A stretch of DNA of 64,000 nucleotides from Bretschneidera sinensis (Eukaryota > Streptophyta > Magnoliopsida > Brassicales > Akaniaceae), in NCBI GenBank assembly GCA_023935145.1, contig CM043699.1:140784036-140848035 (forward strand). The letters are read 5' to 3'. The position numbers and the translations under genes were made by a program. This document shows, piece by piece, positions 40,601 to 47,900 of this stretch. The notes beneath the pieces are model-generated. The model did not search any database. It saw nothing but the letters and a program-made list of their open reading frames with translations, and was not told the DNA's origin. Numbering within the stretch: the first letter of the stretch is position 1; every line of letters starts with the position of its first letter.

Positions 40601-42892
40601 GGGGATGAAAACAAGTCAAACCATGTCCATTGGCTCGGCAGTCTGTACAGTGTGCAGTCCGTACAGTGTGATGTCTATGCGCAGGATGCTCAAGCTTCTT
40701 TTAAGGATTCCCCAACAGTGGGTAGGGATTCTGTTTCGTTAGATTTTAAGGAAAGAAGAAGAACAATGTCTAAGGATTATGATTTGTTAGATTTTAAGAG
40801 AAAAGAGGAGAAATAAATTTAGTTTTTTTTTCTAGGGTATAACCTAGATCTGATACCATGTTGTAAAATAGAAGAGGAATATTAGAAGAAGCGGAATAAT
40901 TAGTCATCCACTAACGTAGCCGACCCTAATATATTGGGCTGCTGAGAATAGAATTACAGAAATACCCCTTAGTTAGCTCTTCTAACAGTTACCTAAAAGA
41001 TGTATGCTTTTGCTCAAGCTTTACCATGTTTTTCAATTAAAATTCTAGTGAAAGCGAGCTCTGGGAGTTGGGGAGGGGGGTTGGAAGTAAGAATATTTTA
41101 AATTGTATTCCCACCTGGCAAATCTTACCTAAAACCCTACACCACAGTATGGTCATTTTATTCGATAAGTGGTTCTAATTATTGTCAAATGACACTATGA
41201 CAGTATTTTTTTTCTCTTTTGGGAGCTTGAGATCTTATACTAATTGCTTCTGTCAGATGCTATTGGGGTAGCCAGCTTTAAAGTGGAATAGTGAAATGTG
41301 AATCCATCAAGACCTCCAGCCCCCCTCCCCAAAAGATAAAAAAATAGTGGAAAGTTGAGTCAATAAATTGCCAAGTGATGCTCAAGTAATCATGCTTAAT
41401 TTTGCACACTGATGCTATTTAAATCTTTTAATTTTTCCCTAATATTTCTGTTAATTATTTTTAGGCCCTTGTGGCTAGAAATGATGGTGTTTGGAGCAAG
41501 GATCATGTATCTGCTTTACGTAAAATATGCCCAATGGTCAGCAGTGAGATCACATCAGAGGCATTTGCAGCTGAGGTAGAGGGTTATGGTGCTTCAAAGC
41601 TAACAGTTGACTCTGCTGTCAAGTACCTACAGCTGGCTAATAAGCTTTTCTCTCAAGCCGAGCTCTATCATTTTTGTGCAAGCATTTTGGAACTTGTAAT
41701 TCCAGTTTATAAAAGCAGGAGGGCATACGGACAGTTGGCAAAATGTCACACATTACTCACTAATATCTATGAATCGATCCTCGAGCAGGAATCAAGCCCA
41801 ATTCCATTTACTGATGCCACATATTATAGGGTAGGGTTTTATGGTGAGAAATTTGGGAAACTGGATAGGAAGGAATATGTATACCGCGAACCCCGTGATG
41901 TACGACTGGGTGACATAATGGAGAAACTTAGTCACATATATGAGTCTAGGATGGACGACAACCACACTTTGCACATTATTCCAGATTCTAGACAAGTTAA
42001 GGCAGAAGAGTTGCAACCTGGAGTCTGCTACCTGCAAATCACTGCTGTTGATCCAGTCATGGAAGATGAAGATTTGGGAAGCAGAAGGGAAAGAATCTTT
42101 TCTCTCTCCACTGGAAGTGTCCGCGCACGTGTCTTTGACCGATTCTTGTTTGATACCCCTTTTACAAAAAATGGTAAGACCCAAGGTGGATTAGAAGACC
42201 AATGGAAGCGGCGGACTGTTCTTCAGACTGAAGGCTCATTCCCTGCCCTAGTTAATAGGCTTTTAGTAATAAAGTCTGAATCTCTTGAGTTCTCCCCAGT
42301 AGAGAATGCGATCGGAATGATTGAAACTCGGACAGCTGCACTACGAAATGAACTTGAAGAGCCTCGCAGCTCAGAAGGGGATCAACTCCCGCGTCTCCAA
42401 AGTCTGCAGAGAATTCTTCAAGGCAGTGTTGCCGTTCAAGTGAGTTTTATATAATTTGTTCTTTAATATATTGATTTCTGATCATATGTGCTTTCAATCA
42501 CAATGGGATGTTTCTGGATGCCGAGTAAAAAAATTGACTGTCTAGGCTACCTTTTCAAAGTCTAAATTCTTTGGGTGCTGTATCTGTTATGTGCAACCGG
42601 ATTTTCATCTGCCTAACAGTGAGTTGTGTAAATGCAGGTGAATAGCGGAGTACTGAGTGTCTGCACAGCCTTCCTATCAGGTGAGCCTGCTACAAGGTTG
42701 CGTTCACAGGAATTGCAGCAACTCATTGCTGCACTCCTGGAATTCATGGCTGTTTGTAAGCGCGCCATTAGGGTCCACTTCAGATTAATTGGAGAGGAAG
42801 ACCAGGATTTCCACACACAGCTTGTGAATGGATTTCAGTCTCTCACTGCAGAATTGTCTCATTACATCCCTGCCATTCTCTCTGAGCTTTAA
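10621..42892 (+). CDS. SPK1: SPIKE1, DOCK-family ROP guanine-nucleotide exchange factor
   Basis: SPK1 activates ROP GTPases and, through them, the WAVE-ARP2/3 actin pathway. It acts at the plasma membrane and ER exit sites in shaping trichomes and pavement cells (known from Arabidopsis). Thirty coding exons join in frame to 1836 aa, against about 1830 in Arabidopsis: 10621-10698, 11286-11448, 11532-11635, 11784-11896, 12017-12072, 12205-12302, 12442-12579, 14302-14613, 15333-15620, 17480-17647, 17732-17923, 18016-18059, 20299-20368, 20885-21046, 22020-22127, 22291-22328, 22707-22851, 23193-23319, 24678-24871, 25353-25483, 26271-26346, 26478-26588, 30832-31014, 31479-31622, 31899-32072, 32205-32552, 32632-32961, 36303-36488, 41465-42439, 42638-42892. 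All use GT-AG sites. Recognisable stretches include ENLEQWPHLNELVQCY near the N-terminus, a DHR1/C2 region at about aa 455-610, and a DHR2 catalytic region at about aa 1370-1836. The start ATG gives MDSSNVGNRFRR, which matches the family start. Despite heavy intron insertion, no exon is damaged. Confidence 0.96.
11045..11160 (-). repeat. tRNA-derived SINE-like sequence in SPK1 intron 1
   Basis: Read on the minus strand, an A-box-like GTAGTGGTAGAGACACC is followed by a B box GGGTTCAATTCCC, with spacing as in an internal Pol III promoter. It sits in intron 1 (10699-11285). The sequence does not fold as a real tRNA. The ends were not delimited. Confidence 0.5.
12580..14301 (+). other. SPK1 intron 7
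   Basis: This is a 1.7-kb intron with donor GTATGT and acceptor CTAAGCAG. Apart from a short direct repeat of AAAGCTTTAGGTGCAAGT-like sequence at about 13518-13560, no transposon or gene was recognised. Confidence 0.6.
16556..16725. mobile_element. 170-bp MITE in SPK1 intron 9
   Basis: The terminal inverted repeats read GGATCATGATCCTCTCCATTT on the left and, inverted, GGACCACAATCCTCTCCATTT on the right. Similarity continues inward through AATTGAAATGGAG and ATGGTGAG. The nine bases TTAATCCAT occur directly on both sides (16547-16555 and 16726-16734). The 9-bp duplication suggests a Mutator-like MITE. It encodes nothing. Confidence 0.8.
16760..17200 (+). mobile_element. LINE 3' fragment with internal tandem duplication
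   Basis: The segment matches the 3' end of the LINE family seen at 51.4-57.3 kb. It includes a frame reading ISIFWIVWNERNRRSFDG and the tail phrase CCCCCTTGGTGTTCTTTAAT. A 155-bp unit is repeated in tandem (16881-17035 and about 17036-17190) with few differences. It lies in SPK1 intron 9 (15621-17479), in the same orientation as the gene. Confidence 0.7.
17480..20368 (+). other. SPK1: SPK1 exons 10-13 encoding the DHR1 (C2-DOCK) domain
   Basis: These four exons encode about residues 451-608. The stretch EPFLQLFHCLYVYPLTVSL opens a C2-like beta-sandwich, and HHLLFTFFHVDLQTK follows in exon 11. In DOCK proteins the DHR1 region binds phosphoinositides and brings the exchange factor to membranes. 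That role is taken from the family and is not visible in the sequence itself. Confidence 0.8.
18747..18862 (+). repeat. 34-bp tandem repeat in SPK1 intron 12
   Basis: A little over three copies of a 34-bp unit containing TTGTTTTGGTTATGG and GAACATTGATAA lie in tandem in intron 12 (18060-20298). The rest of this 2.2-kb intron shows no recognised gene. A short LINE-tail-like phrase AAGGCACCAAGGGGGTGCC occurs near 18266. Confidence 0.75.
21047..22019 (+). other. SPK1 intron 14
   Basis: This is a 1-kb intron. Its middle (about 21290-21620) is rich in GGCCC and AGGCCC words, unlike the AT-rich flanks, and may be an old insertion. No family was recognised. Confidence 0.4.
23320..24677 (+). other. 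SPK1 intron 18, possible solo LTR remnant
   Basis: The intron is 1.36 kb. Positions about 24270-24500 look LTR-like: a CTATAAATA box near 24333, a C/T-rich leader, and an end TTCTACA followed by TGGTACCTC. The last phrase resembles the start of a primer-binding site for initiator tRNA-Met. No second LTR copy was seen, so the reading is weak. Confidence 0.3.
26774..27735 (-). mobile_element. TRIM-like LTR retrotransposon in SPK1 intron 22
   Basis: Two direct LTR copies (26774-26974, 201 bp; 27528-27735, 208 bp) start TGTTGAGAT on the plus strand and end in CTCAATA and CTCAACA. The element is bounded by a 5-bp duplication AAGAT (26769-26773 and 27736-27740). On the minus strand a primer-binding site TGATATCAGAGC follows the 5' LTR, and a purine tract CTTGAGGGAGA precedes the 3' LTR. 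The internal region is only about 550 bp and has no polymerase or gag motif. The whole element is 962 bp and must have moved with proteins supplied in trans. Size and structure match terminal-repeat retrotransposons in miniature. Confidence 0.85.
28034..29554. mobile_element. hAT-like transposon carrying a PPR gene fragment
   Basis: The 1.5-kb element is bounded by an exact 8-bp duplication TACTTTCT (28026-28033 and 29555-29562), the hAT signature length. Its left end AGGGGTGAGCA resembles hAT termini. Both subterminal regions (about 28080-28210 and 29430-29550) are dense in GGGTTGGG/CCCAACCC words, arranged in roughly inverted fashion. The interior is AT-rich except for a pentatricopeptide-repeat fragment. 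No transposase is seen. The perfect duplication supports a single unit, although the terminal inverted repeats themselves are imperfect. Confidence 0.7.
28925..29330 (-). pseudogene. Pentatricopeptide-repeat (PPR) gene fragment
   Basis: The minus strand encodes about three degenerate PPR motifs of the PLS type, including AKKFFDNMQEKDVVPWNAI, HEMQASNIEPDEVTMVN and WIHRYIEKHNLHLNVVLGT. PPR proteins bind organellar RNA, but this copy cannot do so. An in-frame stop precedes TTMVVNYAKFG, a frameshift lies near 29030, and both ends are missing. It has no start codon context and lies wholly inside the hAT-like element, so it looks like a captured piece of a gene located elsewhere. Whether it is transcribed is unknown. 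Confidence 0.8.
30241..30357. mobile_element. Small MITE-like inverted repeat in SPK1 intron 22
   Basis: The left side GCCAAGTTTGG..GATTTAAGCCAAGTTTGG is mirrored by the right side CCAAACTTGGCTTAAATC..CCAAACAAGGC, giving a hairpin of about 115 bp. It follows directly on a TA dinucleotide run at about 30219-30240. No clear target duplication was fixed. Confidence 0.5.
33031..33115 (+). repeat. tRNA-like SINE head in SPK1 intron 27
   Basis: TTGGCCAAGTGG matches the Pol III A-box consensus, and GAGTTTAATCC about 45 bases later resembles a B box. The phrase is too degenerate for a working tRNA and merges into the repeat that follows. It is probably the head of a tRNA-derived SINE. Confidence 0.5.
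33108..33730 (+). repeat. Duplicated 250-bp repeat unit
   Basis: Two direct copies (about 33108-33363 and 33412-33690, offset about 305 bp) share phrases such as TTTTTATAACCCC, GTGTAATTTCAACT and AATATGACAATAATAACTTA. Each copy begins CCCCTYCARTCCTTTCC and ends ATCCAAACAAGGGA. A CCTCC-rich run follows at 33699-33724. The CCAAACAAGGG ends suggest a DNA transposon or MITE inserted twice or duplicated. Confidence 0.6.
33985..34145 (+). repeat. SINE-like repeat in SPK1 intron 27
   Basis: A box-A-like CTTAGTTGGTAAAATC is followed by GACATTGAATCCCG, resembling a degenerate B box, and then by GAGATTGTGGGATAAGGG. A related copy at 63167-63330 shares the last part (AAGAGACTGTGGGACAGT). Two related copies in one window support a SINE family. 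Confidence 0.5.
35090..35870 (+). mobile_element. LINE 3' fragment in SPK1 intron 27
   Basis: In two or three frames this encodes the C-terminal zf-RVT region of a plant L1-type LINE, with CFICKACDESVFHLLLECSL and the usual TLDNLQKRGK lead-in. The tail reads TTGCACTCCCTTGGTAC and ends in an A-rich run near 35870. It is 5'-truncated and frameshifted, in the sense orientation of SPK1, inside the 3.3-kb intron 27 (32962-36302). Confidence 0.85.
35873..36015. repeat. Possible Tc1/mariner-like MITE remnant
   Basis: CTATTCCCTGTCCCAAAATGATTGTCA resembles the Stowaway end CTCCCTCNGTCCC. No matching right end was found, so this is at best a one-ended remnant placed immediately after the LINE tail. 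Confidence 0.35.
36703..36833 (-). repeat. 3' LTR of the copia element
   Basis: The 131-bp LTR starts TGTTGTAAAATAG on the plus strand and ends CTTCTAATA. A GAGAGGAAA purine tract abuts it on the inner side, as expected for plus-strand priming. By eye it differs from the other LTR at about ten sites plus a 2-base gap. Confidence 0.9.
38110..38483 (+). mobile_element. LINE 3' end nested in the copia reverse transcriptase
   Basis: This piece encodes LWEMAYKILGVSWVV and WIVWKERN, the C-terminus of the LINE family. It ends with CTTGGTGCTTTTTAAT and an A-rich tail at about 38460-38483. On the two sides, copia polymerase sequence resumes: the antisense frame reads toward YAVKYHLDGTVE on the right and ETFSPVTRLTYVQ on the left. 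It therefore inserted into the copia element after that element had entered SPK1 intron 28. A clear target duplication was not found. Confidence 0.85.
40859..40987 (-). repeat. 5' LTR of the copia element
   Basis: The 129-bp LTR starts TGTTGTAAAATAG on the plus strand and ends CTTCTAACA, followed by the duplicated GTTAC. The inner flank carries the tRNA-Met primer-binding site. Confidence 0.9.
41465..42892 (+). other. SPK1: SPK1 exons 29-30 encoding the DHR2 exchange domain
   Basis: The long exon 41465-42439 and the last exon encode most of DHR2, the GTPase-exchange region. Conserved phrases include SAVKYLQLANKLFSQAELYH, GFYGEKFGKLD, EYVYREPRDVRLGDIME and LEFSPVENAIGMIE. This is the most conserved part of the protein. 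Exon 29, at 975 bases, is by far the longest exon. Confidence 0.88.
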
Positions 42893-44235
42893 TAGTCTTG
42901 TAACCATTATACTTCCAGCGTTGCTGTTGCTTTGTGTTCATATAGTTTGTAGCTTGTATTCTTCTGTAGATGTGCACTTGTTTCAAAATGTAATTGCGTA
43001 GCATGATGCATTCAACCTTTCCTGCTGTTTTAATGCATTTTGCAAAGCAGTTTTGATGCCCAGTACGATTTCATGCTTTCACCTTCTGTTGTGCTATGTC
43101 AAGTGTGGGACATTTTTTGCTCCATTCAGAATTGATAAAATATAGGAGAGGAATTCATACTTTCACTTTTTTAGAAATTGGCTATTTTGTGAAATCGTCA
43201 TTTATGATTTTGAAAACCAACCAAACGTTAGAATTGAGGTACGCTCGAAATTGATTGGAAGCAAAAATTGACAATTTCGTACAAGCAACGAGCATAGTCA
43301 TACCCTACTTTAGATCTCTTAAGCATATAAGGGAAAAAAAGACTTATGTCACAGGAAAATAATTCTTGCTTAATAGGGTTTTGAATCCTTGTTGGTGGGG
43401 ATTTGAATCCTCTGAAGTTAGTGTTTTTCATGAGGTAATATGTCTTTTCATTTAAAAATTAAATTTACAGTTATGAATATATTATATTATTTATTTTAAT
43501 TAAATATTTATAAAAATGTGGTTTAACAATAATCATTAATTTTATTTATTTTAAATGAGATGTCAATTTATCTCACCATGAAATATATTGACCATCGGAA
43601 TTCAACAATAGAAGATTTAAATACGCTTAGTAGGTGATATATCCTATGTTTTTCTACTTTCTAATGTACAGGGAGACAGTAAAATTTAGGTACAATTCTT
43701 TTTGTTAAGTTACTTAAGTTTTGTTTTAAAAAATAATAATTTAAAAATAAAATTTAAGATCAGAGATCAAAATTTTATAAGAAACTAAAATTGAAATGAA
43801 ATGTTATAATTTTATCTTAACATATTAGACTTTAATCAACTTTAAAATTTTCTTAAAAACAGTCAAAACCGAAGGATATAACTATAGATATGAAAGAGAA
43901 TCAAGAGATTATACCCGAGATTGTTTTATTAAATATAATAATTTTACCGATTAGATTTTATATAAAAACTAAAGTTGAAATGGAATGTTATGACTTTATA
44001 TTAACATTTTAAACTTTAATTAACTTTAAAATTTCCTTAAAAAATCCCCCTTTAAAATTTCCTTGGGAACTGGCAAAACCAAAAGATATATATATATGTA
44101 CTGAGTTTGTTTTACGAAATACCCTAATTTTACCAATTGGATTTTCTCCCTACTTCTAACTTTTCAATTGTAACCTTGTAAAACATTTTTAATATCCATA
44201 TTTCTTTAATAAAGTTCAAAAATTAAACTGTTATA
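42893..44235. other. Spacer between SPK1 and tRNA-Ser(GCU)
   Basis: The first 200 bases should be SPK1 3' UTR, though no single poly(A) signal is convincing. The rest is AT-rich. A segment of roughly 180-200 bp is duplicated in tandem: the phrase AACTAAARTTGAAATG occurs at 43783 and 43967, with TTTAATYAACTTTAAAATTT in both copies. No gene is seen. Confidence 0.5.
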
Positions 44236-44317
44236 CGTCGCCTGAGAGATTCGAACTCTCGCGGGGAAACCCCATGTACTTAGCAGGCACACGCCTTAAC
44301 CACTCGGCCAAAGCGAC
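44236..44317 (-). tRNA. tRNA-Ser (anticodon GCU)
   Basis: The minus strand gives an 82-nt class II tRNA. The acceptor stem GTCGCTT pairs with AGGCGAC and the discriminator base is G. The anticodon stem TGTGC/GTACA encloses CTGCTAA, giving anticodon GCT (plus-strand 44282-44284). The variable arm is long, and the T arm is GAGAG-TTCGAAT-CTCTC. No intron is present. It decodes AGC and AGU serine codons. A T5 run lies about a dozen bases beyond the 3' end. Confidence 0.96.
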
Positions 44318-44319
44318 AT

Positions 44320-44959
44320 TACTGTTTATTGTCTCCCTTTTTATTTATTTGTTACGTTTTCTTGCTCAATTTCTCTTTCTAACGACCTCGCAAACCCACC
44401 GTAAGCGCGGCTACCCACTCTTATTTCTCTCTTCTGTACTAACACTCTCTCTCTGCAAAGTCGTCACAGATAGCCGTCGTCCATAACCGCCGAAAGTCTT
44501 CACCGGCCGGCAGCCCTCCCTCTTTCGCATACCCACGCGACAATCACCATCGCAATCTTATGTTTCCTTATTTTATTCTCTCTTTTTCTCCAACTCTCCA
44601 CCTCTCTTTACATGTCTTCGGTCTCTCTCCCTTACTCTCTATCGCTTGAAGTAGCTGCGGCGATTGCATTTCTTTTTTATCTCACAGCTCCAACGCTTCT
44701 CTCCCCTGTGAGTGTTGCATCTCTTTTTCTCTCTTTGATTCACTTTCTTCATAAACTGATAACAACAAGCAGGTATGATGGATTTTTTTCTCTTATCAAC
44801 TTTTATCTCTAGATTGCTTTCTCTTATAGTCTTCAATTCTTTAAATTTTGAAATAAAATGGGTTGAATTTGTTGTATTATCTCCTTTGATTTTGAGATTG
44901 CCTGACTAGTAGTAGAAGAAAATTTTGAATTCCTGTTACTATTGTGGTGTATTAGGAAA
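44320..44959 (+). promoter_or_regulatory. Promoter and likely 5' UTR of the VPS13-like gene
   Basis: The interval after the tRNA is C/T-rich (CTCTCTCTC-type tracts from 44440 on), typical of plant leaders. A leader intron is plausible, with the donor at 44773 (AGCAG|GTATGA) and the acceptor at 44955 (GTATTAG), five bases before the start codon. Placement is inferred from splice signals only. The small open frames within it are probably not genes. Confidence 0.5.
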
Positions 44960-47900
44960 ATGTTTGAAGGGGTTGTTCGTCAGCTGTTGCTGGGATATCT
45001 GGGTTGCTACGTCAAAGATATCCAGAATGACCAGCTCAAAATCACAGTTTGGAACGGTATCTGTTGTATTGGTTTTGTGTGTGTTTTTCAATATAACTGT
45101 CATTGTCTATTCGAAATATATAATAAACTGATGGTTGAATTCAATCTACTATCGCAGAAGAAATGTTGTTGGAGAACGTGGAGCTGAATCTTGAAGCTTT
45201 TGATTATTTGCAACTCCCATTTGCTCTTAAACAAGGTCCACTGGTGCTGATGCTATTTCTACTATAACCAAATTGAAAATATGCGTGTTTTTTAATTTTT
45301 TTTTTTATAAAGTAATATTTTACCAGTTCAAGCTCCTTGGAATTCTTCATTGATAGGCTGTGTCGGAAAATTGAGCATAAAAATCCCGTGGAAAAAGCTT
45401 GGCAGGGAACCCATCATTATTATATTAGAGGATGTTTTTATCTCTGCATCTCAGCGCCATGACCAAGAGGTGATCTCCACTCTAAAAGCTAATCTTGTCT
45501 CTTTTTTCTGAATCAAGTTTGAGTAAAAAAGGAAAAGCATGTTCCTAGTTGTTAGCAGCTTCACTCCAGCAAGAAAAAGAAAAAAAGAAACACAAGAACT
45601 AGAACCCTTATTCTTGCTTTCTTATTATGTATGTATTGTTTCTATCCATGTAGTGGTCAATGATGTAAGTTGCTGAATTGAAGTTTTAGAATTACTAAAA
45701 GTATCTTTTATTTTCGATGCAATCTGCAAACTTTATTCATATTTCCATACTCGTGGCAGTGGAGTTTGGATGCAGTTGAGAGAAGAGAGTTTGCTGGTAA
45801 AAAGGCTAAACTTGCCGCTGCAGAACTTGCAAAATTATCAAGACGTGTGTGTGGTGAGCTATATGACTTTTACCCCTAGTACCAGTAATAATAAATTAAT
45901 GATATATCTGGTTCTAGAAAATTTATTATTTTTCTTTTTTTACTAACATATGCAATTATACGCATGGATTATAAGTGATGATTCATTAACCATGTAAAAA
46001 AATTCTATGGAAATAAGTTATCGATGCCAATCACACTGAGTTTTGAGAAGAAGGCCTGACAAATAGTCTGCATACAGTCATATGAAGCATGATTCTTTTT
46101 TTTAAAAATTATTTATTTAAAGAAGAGAGCAGTGGCCTTGCGTTTCAGCACCTCTTATCTGCTTTCTACCAAGATCTTGCGAATAAGATTACTTTTTGTC
46201 TCTCTAACTTTGCTGAATTCTTTCTAATGATTATAAGTTTTTATTATGTTCATGGTAGTAAATCTACTTTATGATAAGACATAATGAGCATTAAGCTCAT
46301 ATAATTTTTTGTAATTGATTTGGGACGTTTATTGTTTATACCTCGTTTCATATTTTGCAGATAATAAAACTGGGAATCCATTTGTTTCATATATTCTTGC
46401 AAAGGTGACATCTTTTGTTTCATATATCCTTTTCAGCATTTTCATTTTCACTTCATTTTTAGTTTCAAGTGGCTTTCTATGCTTTTATAAAAACTTAAGA
46501 GTTTCTTTTGTATATTCCTTGTTAATTGTTTTGTGTTTCTGCGTATGTTGCTTTTTTTTTATAAATAAAAATATACTCACTAAGCTCACCAAAGGGGTTC
46601 AAAGCCAAATACAAAATCATTTACAAGGCAAAAGCTCTATAAACTCAGTAAACTATTCTTCCATAAAAGAGAAGTGCCTGTTGAACCAAAAATTTAGAGT
46701 GTGAAGCCATCTATCTTGGACAAAAACTATAGACTTTTCTATTATCAAAAGCCTTTCTATTTCTCTCAATCCAAACCATCCAAAAAATTGAATGAGGAAA
46801 CAACCAACAAGCTTTTCTTTTTTTGATAAGTCAAACAACAAGCTTTTCTCAACTCTTTAAAGCCTCTACATCCCTTCCAAATTTCACCTTGATGGAGTTC
46901 GTCGCTACCAAATTCAAACCAAGAACCGCATAGGCCATTTCCCAAAATTGCCTAGTCCACGGATAACTCAACAAAAGGTTGCTAATAGACTCATCATCTT
47001 GCATACTAAGTTACTTTAAAAATGTAATTGCATGACTTTTGGGAATTTGTAATCGCTTAACACTTTTATTGTTTCTTTCTTTCTCTTCTAGATTCTTGAT
47101 GGCATCCAAGTCTCAATCAGAAACTTCCATGTCCTATACAGTGATATACAACCCGACTTAGTAAGCTTACTTCCCTTTTTTGAACATTTTTTGTTAGTTT
47201 CTTTTCAAATCTTGGTGTTGTTTGTTGTATCATCAGTTGAATAATGTTTAAATCAAAACTTCCATCAACTACTTCATTTGTGCTTATTTGCAACTTCTAT
47301 TTTATACAGTTCTATATTATTTTAATTTTGTGCCAGAGTTGCATTGAGTAATTGATTCTTTCGTTATGGCTTTTGATAACATTCGTATTTTTTTCATTGA
47401 TATTTTATTAAACATTAAATGAAGAACAAGAGACAAGAGACAAAATTTTATTGCCATTGGAAAACATCAATTGATTATCTTTTTTTATTTGTGTTGCATG
47501 AAAAATTAAGATGAAACGTTATAGTTATAGTTACTTAGAAGTCGGTACACCCTGGTTTGCGGTACGGTACAGATACGTGGTACGTTGCCCACCCCGTACG
47601 CGATACGTTGGGGGTAAGCTTAAATGATTTATATCATATATAAAATTTAGATATTAGATATATTTATGAGTACAACATAAATAGAACTGTGTGCATAATA
47701 ATAGTTTTGAAGATATAAGAGTTTTGACAAAATAGTGAAGTTAATAAACATAATATTAGAAAACATAATTTAAAAATAAAGTACGAGCATTCTCTTAAAT
47801 CCTTTCTTGTGTCTAGAAATATATATTTTTAAACTCTTTTAGCTAAAAGTCTTAATAACAATTTGGATCGCCAATTTTAGGGATCCGGTGTGTGAATGCA

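Larger units (their letters stand above)
36703..40987 (-). mobile_element. Ty1-copia retrotransposon, decayed, in SPK1 intron 28
   Basis: The element is flanked by the 5-bp duplication GTTAC (36698-36702 and 40988-40992) and by short LTRs. On the minus strand it reads: 5' LTR, primer-binding site TGGTATCAGATC (initiator tRNA-Met type), gag with a CCHC-like CTYCGGDGHTLKR knuckle (about 40373-39560), protease with WVIDSGAS (about 39340), gag-pre-integrase and the start of integrase (LVHSDVWGPA, 39019-38660). Reverse transcriptase follows, with QLDIKNAFLHGDL and YVDDIVITGSD (38072-37641), then a badly decayed RNase H and the 3' LTR. This is the copia order. Most of integrase is deleted, frames are shifted, and a LINE fragment interrupts the polymerase, so the copy is dead. 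It runs antisense to SPK1. Confidence 0.95.

Noticed and set aside
44274..44836. Small open frames after tRNA-Ser(GCU)
   Set aside because: They overlap the tRNA and the CT-rich leader of the VPS13-like gene. The composition explains the lack of stops.
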